Shown here: one piece after another, positions 1 to 12,300 of the stretch
Position numbering within the stretch: the stretch's first letter is position 1
Layout of the letters: each line of letters starts with the position of its first letter
NCBI RefSeq assembly: GCF_014851395.1
Contig: NW_024041150.1
Span: 1,984,001 to 2,048,000 of the forward strand
Source of the DNA: Micropterus salmoides
Lineage: Eukaryota > Chordata > Actinopteri > Centrarchiformes > Centrarchidae
Reading direction: 5' to 3'
Length of the DNA: 64,000 bases
The notes under the pieces: model-generated
Seen by the model: only the letters and a program-made list of their open reading frames with translations
What the model was told of the DNA's origin: nothing
The model's database searches: none
Program-made: the position numbers and the translations under genes

Positions 1-1595
1 GATGGTTATCTCTTCCTCTCTTTTTCTCCCACTCTATCTCTATACTTTTCATTTCAATTCATGTCATAGCAGCATCTCAGTGGGAATTCACCATCTGGCA
101 CTTTGGATTTTGAGGTACTATAGTAAAAGCAGTTTCCACTAATCACCAGAGCACAGAACGCCATGTTGAATATGTTAAACTACTTCATATTAGTCTTTTT
201 CACTGATACTACCCTTTTTCCGATGTTTTAAAACTCAAAGCACAGGAGCTTTGTATTTGAAATATGTAGGAGGCTAAAGATGGTCCTATCCAAAGTTTCT
301 GACCTATCCGAGCATGACGGTTGGACTTCGCCTTTCAGCTGTATATCTAACGAGAGTTTGAGAGCTGGGAAGCAAATATAAGGGAGGAAGAGGCAGAAAG
401 CAACATATACACATATAATTGATTCCTTATCTAATGGTGAAACATAGGATCTCCTTGGTGGTAATGGTTCTATCCATTAGCTCCCAGTCAAGATGCCTCT
501 TGCCTCTGTGGGAGTAATGGCCTGCAGTTACACATATCTCTTATCGAAATAGGTTTGTCAGCGTCTGTGTGTGTGTCTCGGTTTTTGAGCATGTGGGTGT
601 GTATTTATTAGACTGTGTATTCATGTGTGTATGTTTGTGTATGGGTGTGGTTTATTTTTCTTGATTTATCATAATCCAACCGTTTTGATCTATTATATTT
701 ATTTTGTATTTCCCTTTGCTTCTTTGCTCTCAAATACGCAAAAATAAGGGAAAAAATATAAAGTATGCATCTCGTCAAATTTAGCTCTTTAGCCAAAACA
801 TCATGTATACCTATACCTGATATGAAAATCTGTCAGTCACAATATATAATGTTTGCATTAATTTTTAACAATGCTTTGCAATGGTTTGTAAAAGGATTAG
901 CTGTGTAAAGTAATAATAGTTCATATTAATAAGTGCATATATCATATAATGAGTGCATATATCAATGTCAAATACAGTGGGGGGAAAAGGGCTAACACAG
1001 TCAAAATTATAATTGGAGGCTCTTTACTTGCAAAAAGTTAAATGATTAATATTTTCTGATGTGCATACAGAAACAAATTAAAAAACAGACAACTGAGTGG
1101 CTGTTACATGTAGCTAGTAGGACCTGCAAAGCCACCATTATGCTCCATTTACAAAATATTTCAAACATTCATACAGTGTCTAGACACCACTCTTTGATAT
1201 CATACTGAATTTACATTGCAGGCATGTCTCAATCAAATACAGCATTATCATCAGTTATTGTCTTATAAATACCCAGACAGACTTTCACACAGACATACAC
1301 ACCCCCTTCCACATCGATAAGCATCCCATGTAAGTACCAAACCAATATTTCTGAAATTGCATATGCTGCATAACTTTGTTTGACGGCTAAGTAATTAAAC
1401 TCATCCAAGCACATGCTGCATATCAAATGGCGGTTTCTGCATAACACATGGTGCGGGCCTAAAGTAAATGAATTAAAAGTGAATCTGTTTTGAGAGCGAT
1501 GCTCTCAAGCGAATCCTCCAAACTACACTTGAGTCTTTTTGGAACAGGATGCGTTTGCAATATTAATAGGGGTACACAGCACAGACACATGCACG

Positions 1596-1598
<3 letters not shown>

Positions 1599-1639
<41 letters not shown>
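1599..1639. repeat. (AC)n microsatellite
   Basis: About 20 uninterrupted AC units, followed a few bases later by a short second CA run at about 1648-1657. Open frames crossing it on both strands are artefacts of the repeat. The rest of 1-2285 is AT-rich intron in which I see nothing else. Confidence 0.95.
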
Positions 1640-1642
<3 letters not shown>

Positions 1643-2285
1643 ACAACACACACACACTGTACTGGAAATGAACACGATTCAATGAGTCGCCTTAGCTGCC
1701 TACTGTATGGTGGTTTTGCTGCCACACAGCCACGCGCACACAGATGTATCAGCTTAGCATGAAGCACAGCCCCTGATGCAAAACTCAAAGTTAGCAGAAT
1801 TGTGACAGGGGAGTGAATCACTTTATGATTTTATAAACACTGAAGCCAAGAATGCGTTTTTTTTAAACGTTAGCTACTGTGATGTCATGTGATGTGTAAT
1901 CTATTTTTTTTCTTCACTCTAGAATGTGAAGATCTATTTGTCAAGAGTTTATTTACACAAAAACACTTACAATAGGTAATTGAGTACCACAGATACTTGG
2001 AGCATACATGTAGCATTTTATGCTACATTATACTATACATCTTGGAAGTAAGCACTGTACTGTTTTGTCCACAAAACGTTACATAGTAAAGCTATTGTTA
2101 CTGTGCAGATTTCCACACAAATGATGATATTGGTTCATAAAATATGATGGATGGTTCTAGATTAAACAACTGTACAGTTTGTAAGGTAGTATTAATAATA
2201 GCCCCAATTTTAAAATGCTGATTTTAAATAAATTCAGTAGTAAAACCCCTTTAACCCAATAATATAATGCACATATTTTTACTTT

Positions 2286-2412
2286 AGCCCTGCGATGGAC
2301 TGGTGACCTGTCCAGGGTGTACCCCGCCTTTCGCCCGATGTCAGCTGGGATTGGCTCCAGCCCCCCACAACCCTGTACGCAGGATAAGCGGTTGACGATG
2401 GATGGATGGATA
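2286..2412 (+). repeat. Teleost dispersed repeat (SINE/LINE-tail type) ending in (GATG)n
   Basis: A 127 bp GC-richer block starting with CCTGCGATGGACTGGTGACC, continuing through a CCAGGGTGTACCCCGCC core and ending in a GGATGGATGGA tail. This block is very common in fish genomes. The tandem 3' tail suggests a retroposed SINE or LINE 3' end. Degenerate relatives occur at about 55295-55350 and 56829-56880. Family assignment is from memory of fish repeats. Confidence 0.7.
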
Positions 2413-5400
2413 TTTTTATCCTGCTCTTTTGATTCATTGCATTGGTTTTATGGCACATTTCCTGTATGGCTCAGTCCTATTGCTATTATCAGTGCCATTT
2501 CCAGCATGTGCAGACAACTTGTTTTCAGCAAACAAGCTCTGATAAAGTCACTGTACACTATCTGTCCAGCACCAAACGGCAAACAGACAAAAATAGAAAC
2601 CCACTGGTGAAGGATGTTGAACATCTTGTAGCTCAAGAGACCAAGTTAGAGACAGAGCTGAGTAAATCAGAAAGCAATTATTGAACTCACACTCATTATG
2701 TGGAAAGAAACATGATTCTTAATTAATTATACTGTTTTTCCACGTTTATCTGGATGAGTAAAGTGGATCTACTTAATTGGAGATGAAAACTGAGCTGAAG
2801 AGTCACCTGCAGGGGGAGCATCTGGCTGCCTGCCTCAGGCCTCAGTCCGCCTCCCCAGCTGAGGAGTTCCCCGACCACAGAGATGCAGAACTCGGAACAG
2901 AACTAGAGGCCCAGATACCCGACACCTGCTGCACAATACGCAACCAAGCACACAACGCCCGTAGCTAGTTTGTCTTCTGTACTTTGCTTCCATCTATTTT
3001 TCATAGAAGCAGTAAAGTTGACACATTATCTAATAAACTCTCAGTCGGAATTCATATTTCATAATGAAGGCAGCATTCTGAAATAATTACATGAAATGAA
3101 ATCTGACTTCATCATAACATCATCATCTTTATGTCTCCTGACACTGCAATTAAAACAATGGTACAGTATATGCAGTACAGTACAGTATCTGAACAAGAGC
3201 AAATCTGTCCTCAAGAACCAAAACTGTGATATGATAATGTGATGTCACACCACAGTAATTGGCAATTAAGTAGGGAACATGGATAGTAAAAATGGGCTTT
3301 TCACCCTTGTTCTGAATTAGAAGACACTCTTACACTGGAATGTCATAGTACTTTTTTTCTTATTGATTCTGAATGCTGTCTCTGCATATCCGTTAATTAT
3401 ATTGAGCCTTGGGTATGTCTGAAAAACAGTGAGCATGTTTCTTATACCAAAAGAAAATTGTTTTTCCAAGATGATTTGACATCTCACATTGTGAGTATTG
3501 GTCTAATAAACTGCCATCATTATGTTTTCATCAACAACCCTACAGTGAAGGCATTAGACAACTTCCCAACTCTGAACAAAATCCAAGTGATTCACAAATG
3601 CACAAATGGCTAGATTGCAAGCTAAGAATAAGACTACTTTGAAGCTACCTGAAACTATATTCCACCTCTCTAGGCAGAAGCTAGTCACCCTTCCCCACCC
3701 AGTGCCAAGGCCACATGTCCTGAACCAATCTCTCTACTGCACAGAGGTGTGACAGTGCTACCGATTATCCATCCCCACCAGCATTTATGACAGCAACATG
3801 TTGAGCCAGAATCACTTCATTGTAATGGAAGTTCCACAATCAGTGGATTTTCCCACGTGCGCAAAGTACATTTGTTCTTTCATGAAGAGTTGGACATTGA
3901 CCAGTTGCAAAACATTTTGACTGTCCAAAATTGAGGAAGCCATGATGTTCTCCCTCTATGCAATAGATCTTTTGTTTTTACATCCATTTTGTCATGAACA
4001 TAACTAGCCACAACCCATGGTTACCATTACACAACCAGGGCATCACCAAACTTTCAGCACCAACTATCTCACAAAGAGGGGTGAATGAATTTTGGACAAG
4101 AGTTTTACTGGGATTACCAATGTAACCTAAAAACCTTTGTTTACATTATAATACACACTACTTTCCACTAACTGTAACGCTTTACTGAGTACCCGGACTA
4201 CTCAACACTGTACAAAACACACAATTTGTTTTTAAATTTTTGTGCCATGTCACAGTCCATTTTATTCCTCAACCTTTGAGGCTAGGACACCATAGAGGCA
4301 GACCCACAGACCATTAAGGGATTTTCCAAACATGTATTATTGAACTCCTTTCCCAATGCCGTCTCATCTGTTAGTCTGAGTCACCACGCTCTCCCCTACT
4401 GTTTTCTCCTGCCTTTGCACCATTGGGACATCGCTGCTGTCTCACTTGCCCACCCTTTATTCGGTCTTCTTTGCTTGTGTTCTGTGTCATTCCACTTCCT
4501 CCCTCTCTTGCTCTCTCAGTCAAGTACAGCCCTCTTCTCATTTTCTCCCTCTGTTTTCTACAGTGCGCTCTGCTCTGCTTCCTTCTCTTTATTCTCACTG
4601 ATGGAGGGGTGTAGAGAGGAGATATACGTGGGAAGCACATCTGGGTTACTCATGTGCAGCAGCGATAGGAGTGTATGTGTAGGCGGGTAGGTGTCACATG
4701 CATATGTTTGTGTGAGTGTCTATGTGTGTGGGGGTGTGTTTAAGTGGAGCAGCGATATGGGGTAGCAGCAGCCATTTGGGCTTCAGATGAGCCTCCCCCT
4801 CTACATTGTCTTTAAGCCGCTTAGCACTGCGTCTCTCTGTTTTCTCTTTCTCACTCTCTTCTTCTCTTCCCCTGTTTCTCTTACTCTGTGTTGGTGTTTT
4901 TTATTGGCTCATTGTTGCAAGACCATTTCTCACCACCACAGTCCAGAGAAAGTTGGGAGAGATTCTACATTCTGGAGAGTTAAAGGATGTTTGTGTGTAA
5001 CGTGGAGAATCCAGCAGCAGTTTGCACGTCAGTCCATCCACTCTCCATAGGCTTGTGTTCATGTATCTGTGTGTATGCGTGTGTGTGGGAGACAGAGGTA
5101 ATCTATACCCTGCAATTTGTTAGTATGTGTACGAGGAGAGATATTGGTTTTAGAAGAAAATTGCTCCAAGCTATACTACCTCATTAAGACGGGTCAAGGA
5201 CATTTAAGACTTTAAGATTTGGGACATGCAGTAATCTGATTTGCAGCTTAGTAGGGATCCAAACTCATCAAGAGAAATCACAAACAATAGGTGGGTAAGG
5301 TAGCTAACATAAGAGGTGACTTAAGGTAAAAACAGTGAAACAATAAAAAAAAGAAATGCCCCACTGCTTCTTCAGCACAAACATTTTAGCTAATTTAAGT

Positions 5401-7044
5401 AAATGTTTTTGTAAGAACTCTTTCAAACATAGCTACTTTATATTCTGGGTTAAAATTGGCTTCCTGTAATCAGTTAACAAAAAGCAGCTGTACAGCCAAT
5501 GAAGGTGCTATGAATGAGCATGACTCCTGGCCAATCAAATAGATGCAAGCGAGTCTTGTTTCTATTTTGAAACCAGTACAAGACACAGCAAAAAATACAG
5601 ATTGGCATCATTTTTTATGAACACCACATATAGAACAAATATTTGATTTATGTGTTTGGAATGGGAAGGATAGCCTTGCTGAACTATGTACAGAGACTAG
5701 AAATAACTGTCATTATCATATAAAAACACATCATTATCACTTAGTCCCTGTACGACTTTGTTCAAAGGAAAAAAGTACTTCACACAGTGCATGTGTAACA
5801 GTCCAGATTAAAGCCATGACTAGTGTCCTGTTTATAAAATATGTATATATGGATTATTATTATAATGGCCTATGATTATATAACAAACAATGTGAAAGAA
5901 ACATGTTTATTAAGTCAGTCTTTAGAGACATCTAGAGATATATCACACAGATTATAGCTATATATTAATGTTAATTGTGCTGTTTATCTATAGTAATGTA
6001 ATGATGTCATGATCTCTCAAAAAGATTGCAGCTGTTTTTAATACCCCAGCTTTGGAACTAAAAATCAATAACTTTAATGTAAATAAATAAATGTTAATTT
6101 ATAAATAAATAAAAAAAGGAAAAAAGTTCCTATTAAAACAAGTTTTACACAACTCTGTTAGGTTCAACTGAATATGTATGTTTTGCATGCACTTCTTTCA
6201 GTTTGCTTTGCTAGTACATCCACATGTCAGCAACTGTGCGGTCTAGTGCTTTGATAGAGTAAACGAGCCCAAGTTCAGGCCTGGAGTGACACAGTAGAGG
6301 TGCCTTTTCAGTCGAGAAGCTTGTTAGTGCAATGTCTGCCATCAATGAACAACGGTTACTCAAGCATCAAACTAAACTGACAGTTTATGTCTTTGCAATC
6401 TGTTTTTTCCTGCCAGATTAAATGTTTGTCCATGTAACTGGCGTTGTGTGGCCATATGTTTATGCTTCCGTCCATGTATGAAGATCTGCAGTCCATAGTG
6501 CACATGTGTATGGAAATGTGAGCAGAGCCATGCAGAAAACTCTGGCTATCTGATGTTGAGTGGGTGTGATTGGTCTAGGCAGGCTGTGTTTGCAGTTTGC
6601 GGGGTGCTGAGGTAAAGGCTGCTGGCTGGCCAGCTAACAGGCTAAAAGGGATCATGGATTTAAGGAAGAAAGACAAGCATGCTGTCAGGTTGGGCTAAAG
6701 GGTGAGATGTTTGGTTTGCTGATAACAGTGGTGATTCAACAGTAGCTAGCTCATTATATCAGGGTGCAATGTTTGCTATGTACTGTTAGACAGTTCGTTG
6801 TACCCTTGTCAGAGATGCAGTCTACTTAATAATAATAATAATAATTCATCAACTTCATCAGTTTGGAGTTGGTCACTTTTTCATGTGGTACCACCACAAA
6901 CAGGAAAGTGACATTAAACTTAATATAGCCTGAAGGCATTTAGACGACTTGTTTTCTTTTAAAACAGGATTTGTCAGTCAGATCAAAATCATAAGGTCTT
7001 AAAAACATATCATTGTCAAATAAAGTATCTACGAACATCATCCA
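2413..7044. other. Unique intronic sequence, no gene seen
   Basis: AT-rich intron without recognisable coding sequence. Noteworthy only: a pyrimidine-rich stretch at about 4340-4600 and 4780-4880 that opens long chance frames, TG-rich runs at about 4670-4740, and a short (TAA)n at about 6826-6845. The frames here do not resemble known proteins. Confidence 0.6.
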
Positions 7045-8502
7045 ATCAGCTGTCTCCGGTGTTCACAGACATTTTTAACACCTCACTGGAGACATGCCAC
7101 TTGCCAGCCTGCTTCAAAGCCTCCACCATCATCCCTGTCCCCAAGAAACCAAGGACCACTGGACTAAACGACTACAGACCCGTCGCCCTGACCTCTGTGG
7201 TTATGAAGTCCTTTGAGCGCCTTGTGTTGTCCCACCTAAAATCTATCACAGACCCACTCCTGGACCCCCTGCAGTTCGCCTACAGAGCCAACAGGTCTGT
7301 AGATGATGCAGTAAACATGGCCCTTCACTACATCCTCCAGCATCTGGACTCCCCAGGAACCTACGCCAGGATCCTGTTTGTGGACTTCAGCTCTGCTTTT
7401 AACACCATTATCCTGACCCTGCTTCAGGACAAGCTCTCTCAGCTGAACTTGCCGGACTCCACCTGCAGGTAGATCACTGACTTCCTGACAGACAGGAAGC
7501 AGCATGTTAAGATGGGAAAACATCTTTCTGACTCCAGGACCCTCAGCACCGGTTCCCCTCAGGGCTGCATTCTCCCTGTATACCAACCTCTGCTCTTCTC
7601 CCTGTATACCAACAGCTGCACCTCCAGTCACCAGTCTGTCAAGCTCCTGAAGTTTGCGGATGACACCACCCTCATTGGGCTCATCTCAGGTGGGGAGCTC
7701 AACGCTCTGAAGACAGTGGAGATGGTCGAGGATTTTAGAAAGAGGCCAGCCCCACGCTCCCCCATCATCCTGTGTGACTCCCCAGTCACCACTGTGGACT
7801 CGGCACCATCATCTCCCAGGACCTCAAGTGGGAACTGAACATCACCTCCCTCACCAAGAAGGCCCAGCAGAGGATGTACTTCCTGCGGCAGCTGAGGAAG
7901 TTCAGTCTACCAAAGACAATGATGATGCACTTCTACACCGTCATTGAGTCCATCTGCACCACTGCCAGGGACAAGGGCAGGTTGCAGCGTATCATTCGCT
8001 CTGCAGAGAAGGTGATTGGCTGCAATCTTTCTTCTCTTCAGGACCTGTACACCTCCAGGACTCTGAGGCGTGCAGGAAAGATTGCAGCTGACCCCTCCCA
8101 CCCTGGAAACAAACTGTTTCAGACTCTCCCCTCTGGCAGGAGGCTACGGTCCATCAGGACCAAAACCTCTCACCACAAGAACAGTTTCTTTCCAATGGCA
8201 GTGGGCTTCCTCACTGTCAGTGACTCTCATGCCCCCCTCCCCAAACTCACACACACTCATACATTCTCCTGACCACACACTTTACAACAACGCTCAACTG
8301 TGCTTTATGCTCATGTTGCCAACTTTTGCACATACTTGTCAGCATTGTATTTTTTTGTATACTAAATTTTTTCTGATCTCCTTACTTTTTATATATTTAT
8401 ATTACTATTTATGTTATGTGTACTGTAAGCACCAATTCATACCAAGGCAAATTTCTCGTAAGTGAAAATGTACCTGGCAATAAACCCGATTCTGATTCTG
8501 AT
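7045..8502 (+). mobile_element. L2-like non-LTR retrotransposon (LINE), 5'-truncated and decayed
   Basis: This is the 3' part of a LINE of the L2/CR1 type. Seen: a reverse-transcriptase fragment at 7059-7472 with STIIPVPKKP, DYRPVALTSVVMKSFERLV, LQFAYRANRSVDDAV and LFVDFSSAFNTI motifs. After it come a GSPQGC motif (about 7552-7569), a FADDTTLIG catalytic motif (about 7656-7680) and the C-terminal region at 7874-8272 (MYFLRQLRK, LPSGRR). A short 3' UTR ends in a CCGATTCTGATTCTGAT tail at 8486-8502. Damage: TAG at 7472 where the family has Trp, a small duplication after GSPQGC, a deletion just after the FADD block, and frameshifts. The endonuclease is missing, as expected for 5' truncation. It lies antisense to nrg3 and cannot be mobile itself. 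Confidence 0.9.
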
Positions 8503-8570
8503 CTGTGGTGTATAGAAATACCGTTTTTAATGTTTTTATTTTATTACATGTTACATTACACTAGGGCTGG

Positions 8571-9221
8571 GCGGTATATCGGTATAATGAGGTATACCAA
8601 TATAATTTCAAAAGAGATATAAAATTTGACAACACCGTTTATACTGATAGTTTGATGTTGAGTTAATTATTGTTTCCATAAACTCCTGCGAGCGTTTGAT
8701 CCTCTCTGTCTGACTTAACGCGCAGCCCCGCCCCTCCCTGTACAAGAGTGGACCAGGTAACCGACACACCAGTCGGATGTCATTTGTTAGCTACCACATT
8801 GGTTTTGTTTTGATAGGCTACGTCATTACACGTCTCCTCAACATGCAGCTCAGCTGCTGCAGTGAACGGAATCGCAGGTGGAAAAGTCTAGAAGACTATT
8901 TTTTTTCTTGGCGACTTTATATGAAGTAGTCTACTACTGATGGAGAAAGTCATCGGAGCAGACTAAGCTCATAGTGTTTGTATGTTGGTGTTTTAATGGG
9001 AATGTGGATCTTTCAGATCAATTTGTGAACCTGTGTGTACCTATGATCATGTTCCACATTTTATTGCGTGCCATGCAATGCAGGGAACTGGTCTTGGTCT
9101 TGACTTGGTCTCGCACTCCCTCGGTCTTGGTATCGACTGCTCTCAGGCCCTAAAAGTCTTGGTCTTGTCTCGGTCTCGATCTCGGTTTGGCCGGTCTTGA
9201 CTACTACTACTTGAACACTAG
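8571..9221. mobile_element. hAT-like DNA transposon pieces (nested, non-autonomous)
   Basis: The left part opens with CTAGGGCTGGGCGGTATATC, a terminal sequence common to fish hAT-like elements. It continues into CpG-containing sequence at about 8690-8900. The right part (about 9090-9221) is a different fragment made of TCTTGGTCTTG / GTCTCGGTCTCG repeats ending in GACTACTACTACTTGAACAC, another common fish transposon terminus. No transposase frame is visible. Boundaries and family names come from pattern memory; the two pieces may come from separate insertions. Confidence 0.5.
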
Positions 9222-9224
9222 AGA

Positions 9225-9390
9225 GAACAGGTATATTTTTGATGGAAGCTGGGTCAAGCAGCAGGCTACACGTCCGCTGCTGAAACGCTTCTGAGACGCT
9301 TCCATTGGAAGTTGACGCTGGGAAGACAACGGAACAAAACCGTGAAGCAACCGTAACACGATGCAGACAAAGTCAGTGGACTTTCGGAGT
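9225..9390 (-). repeat. DNA-transposon remnant, paralogous to 26690-26830
   Basis: Reverse-complemented, this segment reads GTCAACTTCCAATGGAAGCG then TCTCAGAAGCGTTTCAGCAG. The same order of words occurs on the plus strand at about 26776-26828 (CGTCAAAGTCCACTGGAAGC, then TCTCAGAAGGGTTCAGCAGC). Both copies are also preceded by TCCACTGACT. So it belongs to a dispersed family with at least two copies in this window, probably a non-autonomous DNA element. No coding capacity is visible. Confidence 0.6.
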
Positions 9391-12300
9391 AATGGGAATA
9401 GTAGTCAATGAATGCTGAAAATAATGACATTTTACCACTCAGTACAGTAGTACGTATCCATTTAGCTTAGATATGGACAGAAATCATGTCTCAGCTTTTC
9501 AGAAATGCTGATGAAAGCAACCCAGTATGAGAAAGTCCAGAGAGTTACAGAAGAACAGAGGAGAGAGGAGGCTGGACTCTCCCAAAATTTCTAGGTTTTA
9601 GTACATTTAGAAACACAACTTACTACAAATTTAAATTCAAACATGTGCAACTCTGATCAATGTTCTGTCACGTACGTGATGCACATTTAATCCCAACTGA
9701 TGCATGGCTGATGGATGTACATGGTCGCAAAGAGAGGATGAATGTCAGACCGCAGCATAACAAAGAGCGCACACACACACACACGCACTGCCACATGCTA
9801 AGAGATCAAAAAAACTGATCCTTTGAACCAACACAAGGTTGCACATACAGTAGTAAGTGTCTGTCCTGGCCTTCAACCTCTAGCGTGGTGTATTATACCC
9901 AGGTGGCCAGCCCCTGCTCTCTGGCTGAGTAATGGCCCCAGAGGAGCAGCACAGTACTCCATCCATCACAGCTATACTGCTGTAAATGTTACACAAACTG
10001 GTACATGCACGCATATGTACACACAAATTCACACCTATGCATGCAGGATGTATGTACAATATTGTGACCTCACCAAAAGGCGAATACATACAGCATAAAA
10101 GATCAAGTTTTTATATTTCAGCACTGTTTGGGTAACAAGAAGAACAGAAGAATAGGTCACATTAGGGGAGAACACACAAGCTGCGAGTCATGTCAGTGTT
10201 TATCTGCTGTGATTGGTTCTATTCCTAGCCCTGTGCGTTCATTCGTCAGCTGGCATGGGAGTCATTTATTACCATTTGCCTTGTCAGTCAAGCCCCTGAT
10301 TCCCTCCATCCATCTCCCAGGGCCCGCAGCACCATCCCCCTCCAACTTCCCCCTCTTCCCGAGCCCTCCCTGCCTGCATAACTCTATGTTCAGCATTCAC
10401 ACCCACAGCTGAGGAGACACACTCTGATAACTATTCAATAGGCGCCACGCAAGCCAGGCTTGCATGATATGAGATGGATGGCGATAAAGAGACTGAGAGG
10501 GAGACAGAGAGGGAGAATTGGAAGTGAGAGCATGGGTTATCAGAAGGTAAGATAGATAAGGGAAAGAGGGGAGGAGCAAGATGAAAGAAGAGAGATGAGA
10601 CGATGGGAGAGAAAGATTCCAGCAGAGGAGCAAAATGGAACTGAGGAGGCTGGTGGTGGAGAGCTAAACATACTGAGATGGATAAAGCTGAAGTTGTCAA
10701 AAACAACACTAATTGGAGAGGAGTTTGACAAGAGGCAGACGTTTAAAATCTTGTGCATCTGCAGTTTGGCATTGTGTCGAGAGGAAGAGAGACAGAGAGA
10801 AGAGGGGGAGAAGGAGGGAGTCGAGCATGAAAGTGCAAGCCAAGCAGACATCACAGGAGTGAAAACGTGTCCAGACGAAATCAACGTTCTTTGACTGGCT
10901 CCTTCTGGGATCCTATTAGCAAAATCTTCAGTAGCGTAATCGGAGCAAATTTCAAGGTTTAGCTTTGAATTTTCTCAGCAAAACACTATTGCTGTCAAAT
11001 TGAAAGACAAGATTTTATCGAAGCAACATGGGTATTTGCCTAGGGTGGTTATTGAGTTTCTGTTTATAGACATAAAATTAGCCATTACACAAATTAACAG
11101 TGATTCTGCCTCATACAACTTTAACAAAGGACATTATCTACTTCTAAATAATGTAAATTATGACAAGTATAGCTCATAAGACTTATTCATGATTGATTAA
11201 GAAAGAAAATAATGGTCACTCTTTATTGTCTTTATTGTACCAAAAATCTGCTTTACTAAAGAAGTGGCAATGACAAAAAACAGGTCCTGACTTGTCAGTA
11301 CATATCAGGGGAAAGAAAAGATGGAAAGGAATATACTCATAATAAAGGGTATCAACATGCTCTCATTTTTCAAACAAACTGATATAACCACCACGATCCA
11401 TCCATCCAGATGTGAAGAGCAACACTCACCAGGGGCAAATGATGCTTGTCAAAACACCCACTTTTGATTACTATGTAAGCCCACACTGATGGGGTCAAGA
11501 CACACACCTCACTGGTTGATGGGCATCATCACGGCAAGATTCAGCATTGCTCTACTCCTACAGTAACATGCATGTATGCAGCCTGAGAGTTGTTTAACTT
11601 TTCTTCTAATAGGTGGCCTATGCATGTGTAGTGGTACCCTGTATAAACTACTGAACCATGTGCATCAGCACACCCTGTGGAACGAGGCAAACACTCAATT
11701 ATTGGCCCAATCAAATAACGTGGGCCCAGTTAGCATTACCTCAAATACACAGTATGCTGTATCTTGACAGGGGGTTAATGTGTTCTCTACCATGTGCCAC
11801 CTAGTTGTTGCTGTTTGTTTCTGTTGTTGATGTGGGCCTTTAGTTAGGCAGTGAAAATATTGTTGCTGAAGCAGTGAGAGGACTTACAGGAGGCCCAGAA
11901 GAGCTTTACCACCTGACAAGCATGGGGCTTACAACACACACAAATGCACACACACACGCACACGCTACACTACACGCACTAGACTTCATTTGAGGGCTGA
12001 GTGCTAGTCATGCAATACCATCGGGTAAGAAATGATCCCAGAGTGAATCACGCTGAGAGGTAAGGCCAGGTGTTCAGGCTCTGCATCTCTCATCAGTAAT
12101 TAAGACTGGAACCCTGGGGCCTTCACACCCCATAGAGGAAAAGATGGAGAGGGAAAGAGAGAGGGGGAGTGCAGACCCGGGTCTACTTTTGCTTAGCTTA
12201 GAGATTTGTGAAGCGTGACTCACACCATCCCCATGTCCCATTTATATTTATCTCTGAAATACATCATACGTCACTCACTATGCTCTCAAGTTTTCCCCCC

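Noticed and set aside
1459..1821. Overlapping frames on both strands across 1459-1821
   Set aside because: They are created by the AC/GT microsatellite, giving alternating Cys-Val or Thr-His runs; not coding.
4340..5050. Ser/Leu/Phe-rich frames on the plus strand
   Set aside because: They follow a pyrimidine-rich tract; several frames of one region are open at once and none resembles a protein.
10397..10894. Frames on both strands, including a 114-codon one
   Set aside because: The sequence is purine-rich GAGA/GGAG; the lack of stops is due to composition.
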